Origin: Streptomyces sp. ITFR-16 | GTDB taxonomy: Bacteria; Actinomycetota; Actinomycetes; Streptomycetales; Streptomycetaceae | DNA length: 64,000 nucleotides | Assembly: GCF_031844705.1 (NCBI RefSeq) | Contig: NZ_CP134609.1 | Span: forward strand, 4,278,001 to 4,342,000 | Reading direction: 5' to 3' | In this document: in pieces, positions 25,402 through 34,168 of the stretch | Layout: each line of letters starts with the position of its first letter | How positions within the stretch are numbered: position 1 is the stretch's first letter | Translations under genes and position numbers: made by a program | The notes under the pieces: generated by a model | Seen by the model: only the letters and a program-made list of their open reading frames with translations | Told to the model about the DNA's origin: nothing | Database searches by the model: none

Positions 25402-25977
25402 GTGCTTCTCTCAGACAAGGACATCCGGGCCGAGATCGACGCCGGACGCGTACGTATTGATCCATTCGATGCGTCGATGGTGCAGCCCTCGAGCATCGAT
25501 GTGCGGCTCGACCGCTACTTCCGGGTGTTCGAGAACCACCGCTATCCCCATATCGACCCCGCCGTCGAGCAGGTCGACCTGACCCGCACTGTCGAGCCGG
25601 ACGGGGACGAGGCGTTCATCCTGCACCCCGGTGAGTTCGTGCTCGCCTCGACGTACGAGGTCATCTCGCTGCCCGACGACCTCGCCTCGCGGCTGGAGGG
25701 CAAGAGCTCGCTCGGCCGGCTCGGGCTGGTCACGCACTCGACCGCCGGGTTCATCGACCCCGGGTTCTCCGGGCACGTGACCCTGGAGCTGTCGAACCTC
25801 GCGACGCTGCCGATCAAGCTGTGGCCCGGGATGAAGATCGGGCAGCTGTGCATGTTCCGGCTGAGCTCCCCGTCGGAGTTCCCGTACGGCTCCGAGCGGT
25901 ACGGGTCGCGCTACCAGGGGCAGCGCGGACCGACCGCCTCCCGCTCGTTCATGAATTTCCACCGGACCCAGGTGTGA
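25402..25977 (+). CDS. dcd: dCTP deaminase
   Basis: 191 residues, GTG start. It turns dCTP into dUTP and ammonia (some actinobacterial forms go on to dUMP) for thymidylate supply in the cytoplasm. It has MVQPSSIDVRLDRYFRVFEN near the start, LEGKSSLGRLGLVTHSTAGF with the catalytic Glu region, then GHVTLELSNLATLPIKLWPG and YGSRYQGQRGPTASR at the C-terminus. Length is that of the family. It lies next to a tRNA-Gly and seven bases ahead of a phosphoribosyltransferase gene, likely one operon for nucleotide metabolism. Confidence 0.96.
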   Translation: MLLSDKDIRAEIDAGRVRIDPFDASMVQPSSIDVRLDRYFRVFENHRYPHIDPAVEQVDLTRTVEPDGDEAFILHPGEFVLASTYEVISLPDDLASRLEGKSSLGRLGLVTHSTAGFIDPGFSGHVTLELSNLATLPIKLWPGMKIGQLCMFRLSSPSEFPYGSERYGSRYQGQRGPTASRSFMNFHRTQV

Positions 25978-25983
25978 TGCGCG

Positions 25984-26496
25984 ATGACTGAGAACGTGAC
26001 CGGTGACGTGCGGGAGAACCTGACGTACGACGGGTTCGGGCGGGCCGTGCGGGAGCTGGCGCAGGCCGTCGCCGACGACGGGTACGAGCCCGATGTGGTG
26101 CTGAGCATCGCCCGCGGCGGGGTCTTCGTCGCCGGCGGGCTGGCGTACGCGCTGGACTGCAAGAACATCCATCTGGTCAATGTGGAGTTCTATACGGGCG
26201 TCGGCACCACGCTGGAGATGCCCGTCATGCTGGCGCCCGTCCCCAACGCCATCGACTTCACCGAGAAGAAGGTCCTCATCGCCGACGACGTCGCCGATAC
26301 GGGCAAGACCCTGAAGCTGGTGCGCGACTTCTGCATCGACCATGTCGCCGAGGTGCGTTCCGCGGTCATCTACGAGAAGTCGCACTCGCTCGTGCAGTGC
26401 GAGTACGTGTGGAAGAAGACCGACAACTGGATCAACTTCCCGTGGAGCGTGGAGCCGCCCGTCGTGCGGCGCAGCGGGCAGGTTCTCGACGCCTGA
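25984..26496 (+). CDS. Phosphoribosyltransferase-domain protein
   Basis: 170 residues. The PRPP-binding motif is KKVLIADDVADTGKTLKLV, preceded by VVLSIARGGVFVAGGLAYAL (hood and PPi loop). It resembles hypoxanthine/xanthine phosphoribosyltransferases (Hpt/Gpt type), but the base is not clear from sequence. The start lies seven bases after the dcd stop, so it is co-transcribed. A strong bidirectional hairpin follows. Confidence 0.9.
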   Translation: MTENVTGDVRENLTYDGFGRAVRELAQAVADDGYEPDVVLSIARGGVFVAGGLAYALDCKNIHLVNVEFYTGVGTTLEMPVMLAPVPNAIDFTEKKVLIADDVADTGKTLKLVRDFCIDHVAEVRSAVIYEKSHSLVQCEYVWKKTDNWINFPWSVEPPVVRRSGQVLDA

Positions 26497-26510
26497 GGCC
26501 GTGAGCGAAC

Positions 26511-26553
26511 GGCGAAACCCCCGGTTCGGCGGAGACCGACCGGGGGTTTCGCC
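26511..26553. terminator. Bidirectional terminator
   Basis: Inverted repeat with arms GGCGAAACCCCCGGT and its complement around a short loop, between two convergent genes (the phosphoribosyltransferase and the Yip1-family gene). Confidence 0.75.
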
Positions 26554-26566
26554 GTTGCGTGTGGGC

Positions 26567-27505
26567 TCAGATCGTGCCCAGCTTCAGGATCGACACCAGC
26601 GCCAGCAGCTGGATCGCCGACGCGCCCAGCGCCTTCGGCCACGGCAGGTCGTGGGACTTGCTCACCATCGAGGTGAGCAGCGCCGCCGCTCCCAGCCAGG
26701 TGAGCCAGCCGAGGATCTGCACCAGGGAGTTCTCGCCGCCGAGGAAGAGCGCGAAGACCAGGCGCGGGGCGTCCGTCAGCGACATGATCAGCATGGAGAG
26801 GCCCACGGTCGGCTGCCAGGCGCCGTCGCCGCCGAGCTGGCGGGCCAGGGTGTGGGTGACCGCGCCGAGCACCAGGCCGCCGATCACGAAGCAGACGGCC
26901 GTGAGGACGACGTAGGGCACGGCGGTGGAGACGGGGGCGCGGATCGCGTCCTCGCGGGCCTGGTCGAAGCCGAAGAGCGCCAGCAGGCCGTACAGGAACG
27001 TGACGATCAGCGCCGGGCCCCAGACGGGGTAGTCGCGCATCTGCCAGAACGTCGGTCCTGGGCGCGTCACGATGCCGCTCAGCAGCTGCTTCCAGTGCAG
27101 GCGCGGGCCCGCAGGGGCGGGTGCCTGGCCGGCGCGGTAGGCGCTGCCGTCGTTGTACCCGTCCTCGTCGATGCTGAAGGCCTGCGTGTGGCCGGGGTTG
27201 TTCGCGTACGGATCACCGTGGTGCGGACCCTGCTGCCCCTGCGGTCCCTGGCCCTGGGGGTACGGATACGGGTACGGGTCGGCGAAGTACTCCGGCTCGT
27301 CGGGCCCGCCCCCCTGGTAACCGGGGTGGTATCCGCCGCCGTGCTGCGGGGCGGCATGCGGGGCGCTGTGTCCTCCCGTCGGCGGCCATGGCTGCTGTCC
27401 GTACGGCGGCGGCGGTGCCTGATTGCCGTACGGCTGCTGCCGCGGTTGCTGTTGCCCTTGCGGGGTGCGGTTGTCCCGGCCGCGTCCGATCCTGAATCCA
27501 GCCAC
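26567..27505 (-). CDS. Yip1-family membrane protein
   Basis: 312 residues from GTG 27505 (VAGFRIGRGRD). A TACGTT box ends seven bases upstream, which supports this start over an ATG 27 codons earlier. The first 140 residues are Pro/Gln/Gly/Tyr-rich and disordered (QPYGNQAPPPPYGQQPWPP). The C-terminal half has about five membrane helices, such as VWGPALIVTFLYGLLALFGF, VVLTAVCFVIGGLVLGAVTH and ILGWLTWLGAAALLTS. The function in bacteria is unknown. Confidence 0.85.
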   Translation of the reverse strand: MAGFRIGRGRDNRTPQGQQQPRQQPYGNQAPPPPYGQQPWPPTGGHSAPHAAPQHGGGYHPGYQGGGPDEPEYFADPYPYPYPQGQGPQGQQGPHHGDPYANNPGHTQAFSIDEDGYNDGSAYRAGQAPAPAGPRLHWKQLLSGIVTRPGPTFWQMRDYPVWGPALIVTFLYGLLALFGFDQAREDAIRAPVSTAVPYVVLTAVCFVIGGLVLGAVTHTLARQLGGDGAWQPTVGLSMLIMSLTDAPRLVFALFLGGENSLVQILGWLTWLGAAALLTSMVSKSHDLPWPKALGASAIQLLALVSILKLGTI

Positions 27506-27512
27506 GTCATCG

Positions 27513-27518
27513 AACGTA
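27513..27518 (-). promoter_or_regulatory. -10 box for the Yip1-family gene
   Basis: TACGTT on the minus strand, seven bases from the GTG start; leaderless-type spacing. Confidence 0.4.
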
Positions 27519-27614
27519 CCTGGTCCGCACGGGCCGGACAGGAGGGGCGGGGGAACTCGGCGGCCTTTGACGCTCAGCTGTGACATCCCCTAAGGGAACC
27601 CTGGGGGGTTGTCC

Positions 27615-28790
27615 TCAGCCGCCGTCCTCAGCCGCCGTCCCGCCCGTCAGGAACAGCGCGCTGGTGAACGTGATCAGCGGACGGTCGGGTGCCGCCGCCG
27701 GGTACAGCGCGATCAGGTCCGCCGTCTCGCCCCGGTGCGTACGGACCACCGTGTCGGGTTTCCTGTCGCCGTCGAAGTCCGCGTACCGCTGGAGCAGAGT
27801 CGTTTCCGCGCGGGCCGGGGCGGCGCCCGGACCCTTGCGCAGGGGCGCCGCCGGGAGCGGGGCCGCCGGTGCCTCGAAGCGGTACGTGCCGCCCGGCCGG
27901 CCCGGTCCGCCGGGGCCCCCGAGCAGCAGCCCGCCCTTGGCAGCGGTGCCCGGGGCGTGGGGGCGGGCGGTGTACACGAGGTCGTCGTACCCGTCGCCGT
28001 TCGTGTCCGCCCGGGGCTCGGGCGCGGACAGGGCGGGACCAGCGCCCGGGACCGTGCCGCCGGCGGCACGCGGGCGGCCGTCGCGGGTGAACGGACCCCG
28101 CAGGAAGCTGAACCGGCCCTCGCTCGCCGTCACGGCCAGATCCGGCTTCCCGTCGCCGTCGAAGTCGCCGCAGACGGGGTGGTCGGGCCACTCGTTGCCG
28201 AAGCGGGCCGGGGCCGGGATGCGGAGCGCCACCGCACGGCCGGTGAGGCCCTCGGGCGAGCCGAACAGGATCTGCAGCGGCACGGGCGGGCGGCCGATGC
28301 CGTTGTACGGGGGGTCGGTGGCCACGATCAGATCGGTGAAGCCGTCCCGGTCCAGGTCGCACGACGTCTCGGCGTCGAACGCCGACGGAAGGGTGTCCCC
28401 GATCTTGGCCGCGTTCGCGTGCGCGCTGAGCAGCTGGCGTACCGACGGGTCGAGACCTCGGGTCGCGGAGCCGTACACGATGCCGATCCCGGGGTCGTCG
28501 CCGTGCAGGTCGGAGGCCGGCTTCACCAGGTCGTCGATGACCAGGTCGCGGTGGCCGTCGCCGTTGAAGTCGTCCGGGACGCGGCTGCCGGTGCCGCGCG
28601 GGACGGGGCGGAGCTCCGCGCCCGCCAGGCCGGAGAGCGCGGTGGGCGGGGTGTCGCCGTTCTTGGCCGGTGCGGGGGAGCCCGAGCAGGCCGTCAGGAG
28701 CAGGGCGCAGAGGCCGGCCACCGCCGCGGCGGCCGGTGCGCCGGCGCGCGCCGGAGCTCCCGCCTGTGCCCTGCTGGTGCGTATCCGCAC
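27615..28790 (-). CDS. FG-GAP/VCBS-repeat lipoprotein
   Basis: 391 residues from GTG 28790, which has GGAGGAACCC directly upstream. The signal peptide ends in a lipobox (AGLCALLLTACSGS). About five beta-propeller repeats follow, each with a Ca2+-type loop: DDFNGDGHRDLVIDD, CDLDRDGFTDLIVA, GDFDGDGKPDLAV, ADTNGDGYDDLVY and ADFDGDRKPDTVV. It is a lipid-anchored extracellular integrin-like propeller protein. The ligand is unknown. Confidence 0.92.
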   Translation of the reverse strand: MRIRTSRAQAGAPARAGAPAAAAVAGLCALLLTACSGSPAPAKNGDTPPTALSGLAGAELRPVPRGTGSRVPDDFNGDGHRDLVIDDLVKPASDLHGDDPGIGIVYGSATRGLDPSVRQLLSAHANAAKIGDTLPSAFDAETSCDLDRDGFTDLIVATDPPYNGIGRPPVPLQILFGSPEGLTGRAVALRIPAPARFGNEWPDHPVCGDFDGDGKPDLAVTASEGRFSFLRGPFTRDGRPRAAGGTVPGAGPALSAPEPRADTNGDGYDDLVYTARPHAPGTAAKGGLLLGGPGGPGRPGGTYRFEAPAAPLPAAPLRKGPGAAPARAETTLLQRYADFDGDRKPDTVVRTHRGETADLIALYPAAAPDRPLITFTSALFLTGGTAAEDGG

Positions 28791-28968
28791 GGGTTCCTCC
28801 GATGTGTATCCCTGCGGGAATACCTCGTACGTCTCGGCCGTCCCGGCCGTCGCTTGCGTCCCCCCGGCCGTCCCACATGATGCGTCACCCGGGCGGGAAA
28901 GCAGAAGCGGCCGGTCCTGCCCCCGAGGCAGGTCCGGCCGCTTGTGCAACGCCGCGGGGCGTTGCCGG

Positions 28969-31236
28969 TTACTTCACCGGCTCCGGCTCGGGTGCGTCCG
29001 CCGGTTCCGGCTCGCCCGCCGGGTCGGCGGGGGTCTTCACGGAGTCGAGCAGCAGCTGCGACACGTCGACCACCTGGACCGACTCCTTCGCCTTGCCGTC
29101 GTTCTTCTTGCCGTTGACCGAGTCGGTCAGCATGACCAGGCAGAACGGGCAGGCCGTGGAGACGATGTCCGGGTTGAGGGAGAGGGCCTCGTCGACGCGC
29201 TCGTTGTTGATGCGCTTGCCGATCCGCTCCTCCATCCACATCCGGGCACCACCGGCGCCGCAGCAGAAGCCGCGCTCCTTGTGGCGGTGCATCTCCTCGT
29301 TCCGCAGGCCCGGGACCTTGGCGATGATCTCGCGCGGGGGCGTGTAGATCTTGTTGTGCCGGCCCAGGTAGCAGGGGTCGTGGTACGTGATCAGACCCTC
29401 GACCGGCGTCACCGGGATCAGCTTGCCCTCGTCCACCAGGTGCTGGAGCAGCTGCGTGTGGTGGATGACCTCGTACTCGCCGCCGAGCTGCGGGTACTCG
29501 TTGGCGATCGTGTTGAAGCAGTGCGGGCAGGTCGCGACGATCTTCTTGGAGGCCTTGGCCTTCTTGGTCGAGTCGTCCTCGTCGTCCTCGCCGAACGCCA
29601 TGTTCAGCATCGCCACGTTCTCCTGGCCGAGCTGCTGGAACAGCGGCTCGTTGCCCAGGCGGCGGGCCGAGTCACCCGTGCACTTCTCGTCGCCGCCCAT
29701 GATCGCGAACTTGACGCCCGCGATGTGCAGCAGCTCCGCGAAGGCCTTGGTGGTCTTCTTGGCGCGGTCCTCCAGGGCGCCGGCGCAGCCGACCCAGTAG
29801 AGGTAGTCGACCTCGGTGAGGTCCTCGACGTCCTTGCCGACGATCGGGACCTCGAAGTCGACCTCCTTGGTCCACTCGACGCGCTGCTTCTTGGCGAGCC
29901 CCCAGGGGTTGCCCTTCTTCTCCAGGTTCTTGAGCATCGTGCCCGCCTCGGACGGGAACGCGGACTCGATCATCACCTGGTAGCGGCGCATGTCGACGAT
30001 GTGGTCGATGTGCTCGATGTCGACCGGGCACTGCTCGACGCACGCACCGCAGGTGGTGCAGGACCAGAGGACGTCCGGGTCGATGACGCCGTTCTCCTCG
30101 ACCGTGCCGATCAGCGGGCGCTCGGCCTCGGCGAGAGCGGCCGCCGGGACGTCCTTGAGCTGCTCCTCGGTGGCCTTCTCGTTGCCCTCCATGTCCTTGC
30201 CGCCGCCGGCCAGCAGATACGGGGCCTTGGCGTGCGCGTGGTCGCGCAGGGACATGATCAGGAGCTTCGGGGAGAGCGGCTTGCCCGTGTTCCAGGCGGG
30301 GCACTGCGACTGGCAGCGGCCGCACTCGGTGCACGTGGAGAAGTCGAGGATGCCCTTCCAGGAGAACTGCTCGACCTGCGAGACACCGAAGACGGCGTCC
30401 TCGGCCGGGTCCTCCCAGTCGATCTCCTGGCCGCCGGAGGTCATCGGCTGGAGCGCGCCGAGCGCGACCTCGCCGTCGGCGTTCCGCTTGAACCAGATGT
30501 TCGGGAAGGCCAGGAAGCGGTGCCAGGCGACACCCATGTTGGTGTTGAGGCCGACGGTGATCGCCCAGGTCATGGTGACGCCGAGCTTGATCATGGCGGT
30601 GAGGTAGACGAGGTTCTGGAGCGTGCCGAGGTCGAGCCCCTTGAAGGCCGCGACCAGGGGGTACGAGGCGAAGTACGCGGCCTCGTAGCCGTCGACGTGG
30701 TGCAGAGCGCCCTCAAGGCCCCTCAGCGTCATGATCGCGAGACCGATGACGAGGATGACGGCCTCGACGAAGTACGCCTGGCCCATCTTCGATCCCGCGA
30801 ACCGCGACTTGCGGCCGGCCCGGGAGGGAAGGCTGAGCTGGCGGATCGCGATGAGGACCAGGATGCCCACGGTTGTCGCGAGCGCGATGAACTCCGTGTA
30901 CACCTCGTACGGCAGCCAGCCGCCGAGGACGGGGAGGACCCAGTCGGCCTTGAACAGCTGACCGTACGCCGTGACGATGGTCAGGCCCAGAGTCAGGAAG
31001 CCGACGGCGACGAACCAGTGGGCGATGCCGATGATGCCCCATCGGTTCATCCTGGTGTGGCCGACGAACTCCTTGGCCAGGGTGATCGTGCGCTGTTTCA
31101 CGGCGTCGGTGCGGCTGCCGGCCGGAACCGGCTGTCCGAGCGTGACGAACCGGTAGATCTGCGCGACGGCTCGGGCGACGAGCGCAACGCCGACCACGGT
31201 CAGCACCAGCGACACGATGATCGCGGCGAGTTGCAT
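28969..31236 (-). CDS. Membrane Fe-S oxidoreductase (heterodisulfide reductase-like)
   Basis: 755 residues. The N-terminal quarter has about five to six membrane helices (AAIIVSLVLTVVGVALVARA, WFVAVGFLTLGLTIVTAYG) that probably bind haem b, as in NarI/HdrE. Two [4Fe-4S] ferredoxin motifs follow, CTECGRCQSQCP and CTTCGACVEQCP. Two CCG domains (GLITYHDPCYLGRHNK, then GFCCGAGGARMW and STACPFCLVML) suggest another Fe-S site for electron bifurcation or quinone coupling. The tail is Pro/Glu/Ala-rich. This fusion protein is conserved in actinobacteria and is presumably a membrane electron-transfer enzyme linked to menaquinone. An inverted repeat lies in its promoter region. Confidence 0.92.
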   Translation of the reverse strand: MQLAAIIVSLVLTVVGVALVARAVAQIYRFVTLGQPVPAGSRTDAVKQRTITLAKEFVGHTRMNRWGIIGIAHWFVAVGFLTLGLTIVTAYGQLFKADWVLPVLGGWLPYEVYTEFIALATTVGILVLIAIRQLSLPSRAGRKSRFAGSKMGQAYFVEAVILVIGLAIMTLRGLEGALHHVDGYEAAYFASYPLVAAFKGLDLGTLQNLVYLTAMIKLGVTMTWAITVGLNTNMGVAWHRFLAFPNIWFKRNADGEVALGALQPMTSGGQEIDWEDPAEDAVFGVSQVEQFSWKGILDFSTCTECGRCQSQCPAWNTGKPLSPKLLIMSLRDHAHAKAPYLLAGGGKDMEGNEKATEEQLKDVPAAALAEAERPLIGTVEENGVIDPDVLWSCTTCGACVEQCPVDIEHIDHIVDMRRYQVMIESAFPSEAGTMLKNLEKKGNPWGLAKKQRVEWTKEVDFEVPIVGKDVEDLTEVDYLYWVGCAGALEDRAKKTTKAFAELLHIAGVKFAIMGGDEKCTGDSARRLGNEPLFQQLGQENVAMLNMAFGEDDEDDSTKKAKASKKIVATCPHCFNTIANEYPQLGGEYEVIHHTQLLQHLVDEGKLIPVTPVEGLITYHDPCYLGRHNKIYTPPREIIAKVPGLRNEEMHRHKERGFCCGAGGARMWMEERIGKRINNERVDEALSLNPDIVSTACPFCLVMLTDSVNGKKNDGKAKESVQVVDVSQLLLDSVKTPADPAGEPEPADAPEPEPVK

Positions 31237-31307
31237 GTGGGGCTCCTCGGGCCTGCGAGGGGTGGGATCCAGCTCTGCTGATGAGTACTGGGATGACTGA
31301 CGAGGGA

Positions 31308-31321
31308 TTACTAAGCAGTAA
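31308..31321. promoter_or_regulatory. Inverted-repeat operator candidate ahead of the Fe-S oxidoreductase
   Basis: TTACTAAGCAGTAA: two perfect 5-base arms around AAGC, in an AT-rich patch unlike its surroundings. The form suits a TetR-type repressor; none is encoded nearby. Confidence 0.5.
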
Positions 31322-31350
31322 CTTAATCAGTCTGTGCTGACACTATCCAC

Positions 31351-32046
31351 TTATTCCGCCGTCCTGTAGCCGGGCAGGCGGTGATCTGTGTCGCTCAGGT
31401 CTGCCTTGCCGAAACGAGTCAGGGCGCGGGTTGTCGCGTACAGGGGAGTGCGGACGGCCTCCAGGAGGATCGCGAGATCCAGCCGTGTCCCGTGGTGCTC
31501 GGCGTAGTACTGGTCGAGGAGCGCGGCCTCGTCCCAGGGCATCGTCGAGCGGTGACGTACCTGCGCCAGACCGGTCAGGCCGGGCTTCAGTTCCTGCCGC
31601 CAGTCTCTCGCACCGGGCGTACTGCTCCGCACGTCCCCCGGCGCGAGCGGCACGGGCCCGACCAGGGAGAGGTCGCCCCGGACCACGTGGTGCAGCCGGG
31701 AGATCACATCGAGCCGCAGCCGGCGGGTGCGCAGCGACCGCAGGACGAAGGGGCGGCCGTGCAGTCCGGTGCGGGGCGAGTGCGTGAGGACGCCTCCGGG
31801 GCGGCGCCGTACGGCGAGCGCCAGGGCGGCCCCGGCGAGCAGGGGCGAGGCGAGCAGCAGCAGGGCCGAGCCGAGGGTGAGGTCGAGGGCGCGCTTGGCG
31901 GTGGGGCGCGGCGCCGCCTCCCGCAGCGCCCGCAGGGTCCGCCGGGCGGCGGCGGTGCGGGGTTCGCGGGGCGGCTGCCAGGGGCGTCCGCCCCTTCTCT
32001 GCCTCTGCGTATGCACCCTCTGCGACTGCATTCTCTGCGTCTGCAT
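31351..32046 (-). CDS. Bacterial sugar transferase (WcaJ/undecaprenyl-phosphate type)
   Basis: 231 residues from ATG 32046; the frame further upstream is low-quality spacer running into the dnaK promoter. A basic, Gln/Arg-rich start (MQTQRMQSQRVHTQRQRRGG) is followed by KRALDLTLGSALLLLASPLL (amphipathic or re-entrant helix). The catalytic part has RLHHVVRGDLSLVGPVPLAP and ELKPGLTGLAQVRHRS, and ends RLDLAILLEAVRTPLYATTR. Such enzymes load the first sugar phosphate of an exopolysaccharide onto the lipid carrier. The usual VL..RP stretches are partly altered and the protein is short, so activity is uncertain. Confidence 0.8.
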   Translation of the reverse strand: MQTQRMQSQRVHTQRQRRGGRPWQPPREPRTAAARRTLRALREAAPRPTAKRALDLTLGSALLLLASPLLAGAALALAVRRRPGGVLTHSPRTGLHGRPFVLRSLRTRRLRLDVISRLHHVVRGDLSLVGPVPLAPGDVRSSTPGARDWRQELKPGLTGLAQVRHRSTMPWDEAALLDQYYAEHHGTRLDLAILLEAVRTPLYATTRALTRFGKADLSDTDHRLPGYRTAE

Positions 32047-32214
32047 CGTTCGCACCTGCCTGGGTCGGCTGCCTGGGGTCGGCGGATCGGATGCCGGTTT
32101 TGCGCGTCTCACGGCATTTTGTGACAGAACGATCCCACGCGACGATGATGGGGGAGGGCTGCGCGGCCGCAGGGTGGGCAGGTGTCGCCGGTGGCGCAGG
32201 GTGCGTGCACGATA

Positions 32215-32235
32215 GTTGAGTCTGCTCGACTCAGG
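32215..32235. promoter_or_regulatory. Imperfect HAIR element (HspR site)
   Basis: GTTGAGT-N7-ACTCAGG, one or two mismatches from the consensus CTTGAGT-N7-ACTCAAG, 52 bases upstream of a perfect copy. Confidence 0.65.
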
Positions 32236-32266
32236 TCTGTTGACTCTGGGACGGACGTCATGCATC

Positions 32267-32287
32267 CTTGAGTCAGATCCACTCAAG
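32267..32287. promoter_or_regulatory. Perfect HAIR operator of the dnaK operon
   Basis: CTTGAGT-N7-ACTCAAG, identical to the consensus of the HspR-associated inverted repeat, ending 21 bases before the dnaK start. HspR, encoded by the last gene of the operon, binds here together with DnaK to repress at normal temperature. Confidence 0.93.
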
Positions 32288-32308
32288 TAGTCAGTTGGAG
32301 GAATTGAA

Positions 32309-34168
32309 ATGGCACGTGCGGTCGGCATCGACCTGGGCACGACTAACTCCGTCGTCAGCGTTCTCGAAGGCGGCGAGCCCACCGTCATCACCAACGCAGA
32401 GGGCGCCAGGACCACGCCGTCCGTCGTCGCCTTCGCAAAGAACGGCGAGGTGCTGGTCGGCGAGGTCGCCAAGCGCCAGGCAGTGACCAACGTCGACAGG
32501 ACCATCCGCTCCGTCAAGCGCCACATGGGCACTGACTGGAAGATCGACCTGGACGGCAAGAGCTTCAACCCGCAGCAGATGAGCGCCTTCATCCTGCAGA
32601 AGCTGAAGCGCGACGCCGAGTCGTACCTGGGCGAGAAGGTCACCGACGCGGTGATCACCGTCCCGGCGTACTTCAACGACTCCGAGCGTCAGGCGACGAA
32701 GGAGGCCGGCGAGATCGCGGGCCTGAACGTCCTGCGCATCGTCAACGAGCCGACCGCCGCCGCGCTGGCGTACGGGCTCGACAAGGACGATCAGACGATC
32801 CTCGTCTTCGACCTCGGTGGCGGCACCTTCGACGTGTCGCTCCTGGAGATCGGTGACGGCGTCGTCGAGGTGAAGGCCACCAACGGTGACAACCACCTCG
32901 GTGGTGACGACTGGGACCAGCGCGTCGTCGACTACCTGGTGAAGCAGTTCGCCAACGGGCACGGCGTGGACCTGTCCAAGGACAAGATGGCTCTCCAGCG
33001 TCTGCGCGAGGCCGCGGAGAAGGCGAAGATCGAGCTGTCCTCCTCGACGGAGACCTCGATCAACCTGCCGTACATCACGGCGTCGGCCGAGGGCCCGCTG
33101 CACCTGGACGAGAAGCTCACGCGCTCGCAGTTCCAGCAGCTCACCGCGGACCTCCTGGACCGCTGCAAGAACCCGTTCCACAACGTCATCAAGGACGCGG
33201 GCATCCAGCTCTCCGAGATCGACCACGTCGTTCTCGTCGGTGGCTCGACCCGTATGCCGGCCGTCGCCGAGCTCGTCAAGGAGCTGACCGGTGGCCAGGA
33301 GGCCAACAAGGGTGTGAACCCGGACGAGGTCGTCGCCATCGGCGCCTCGCTCCAGGCCGGTGTCCTCAAGGGCGAGGTCAAGGACGTCCTGCTCCTCGAC
33401 GTCACCCCGCTGTCTCTTGGCATCGAGACCAAGGGCGGCATCATGACGAAGCTCATCGAGCGCAACACCACGATCCCGACCAAGCGCTCCGAGATCTTCA
33501 CGACGGCCGAGGACAACCAGCCGTCCGTGCAGATCCAGGTCTACCAGGGCGAGCGCGAGATCGCGGCGTACAACAAGAAGCTCGGGATGTTCGAGCTGAC
33601 CGGTCTGCCTCCGGCCCCGCGCGGTGTGCCGCAGATCGAGGTCGCGTTCGACATCGACGCCAACGGCATCATGCACGTCGCCGCGAAGGACCTCGGCACC
33701 GGCAAGGAGCAGAAGATGACCGTCACCGGCGGCTCCTCGCTGCCGAAGGACGAGGTCAACCGGATGCGTGAGGAGGCCGAGCAGTACGCGGAGGAGGACC
33801 ATCGCCGCCGCGAGGCCGCCGAGTCGCGCAACCAGGGCGAGCAGCTCGTCTACCAGACGGAGAAGTTCCTCAAGGACAACGAGGACAAGGTCCCCGGCGA
33901 CGTCAAGACGGAGGTGGAGACCGCGCTCACCGAGCTGAAGGAGAAGCTCAAGGGCGAGGACACCGCCGAGATCCGTACGGCCACCGAGAAGGTCGCGGCC
34001 GTCTCCCAGAAGCTGGGCCAGGCGATGTACGCCAACGCCCAGGCCGAGGGCGGCCCGCAGGCCGACGGTCAGCCGGGCGCCGAGCAGGCCCAGGCCGACG
34101 GCCAGGACGACGTCGTGGACGCCGAGATCGTCGACGACGAGAAGGACACCAAGGGCGGTGCGGCGTGA
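32309..34168 (+). CDS. dnaK: Chaperone DnaK (Hsp70)
   Basis: 619 residues, with GGAGGAA before the ATG. The ATPase domain begins AVGIDLGTTNSVVSVLEGG and includes VPAYFNDSERQATKEAGEIA and VFDLGGGTFDVSLLEIGDG. The substrate domain starts after KDVLLLDVTPLSLGIETKG, and an acidic tail ends DAEIVDDEKDTKGGAA. It binds unfolded proteins with DnaJ and GrpE and acts as co-repressor for HspR in streptomycetes. It is the first gene of a four-gene operon under HAIR operators. Confidence 0.98.
   Translation: MARAVGIDLGTTNSVVSVLEGGEPTVITNAEGARTTPSVVAFAKNGEVLVGEVAKRQAVTNVDRTIRSVKRHMGTDWKIDLDGKSFNPQQMSAFILQKLKRDAESYLGEKVTDAVITVPAYFNDSERQATKEAGEIAGLNVLRIVNEPTAAALAYGLDKDDQTILVFDLGGGTFDVSLLEIGDGVVEVKATNGDNHLGGDDWDQRVVDYLVKQFANGHGVDLSKDKMALQRLREAAEKAKIELSSSTETSINLPYITASAEGPLHLDEKLTRSQFQQLTADLLDRCKNPFHNVIKDAGIQLSEIDHVVLVGGSTRMPAVAELVKELTGGQEANKGVNPDEVVAIGASLQAGVLKGEVKDVLLLDVTPLSLGIETKGGIMTKLIERNTTIPTKRSEIFTTAEDNQPSVQIQVYQGEREIAAYNKKLGMFELTGLPPAPRGVPQIEVAFDIDANGIMHVAAKDLGTGKEQKMTVTGGSSLPKDEVNRMREEAEQYAEEDHRRREAAESRNQGEQLVYQTEKFLKDNEDKVPGDVKTEVETALTELKEKLKGEDTAEIRTATEKVAAVSQKLGQAMYANAQAEGGPQADGQPGAEQAQADGQDDVVDAEIVDDEKDTKGGAA

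Noticed and set aside
27580..31281. Very long plus-strand open frame (over 1200 codons)
   Set aside because: It is the antisense of the FG-GAP lipoprotein and Fe-S oxidoreductase genes. High GC keeps antisense frames open, the composition is Arg/Gly/Val/Asp-rich, and no domain is seen.
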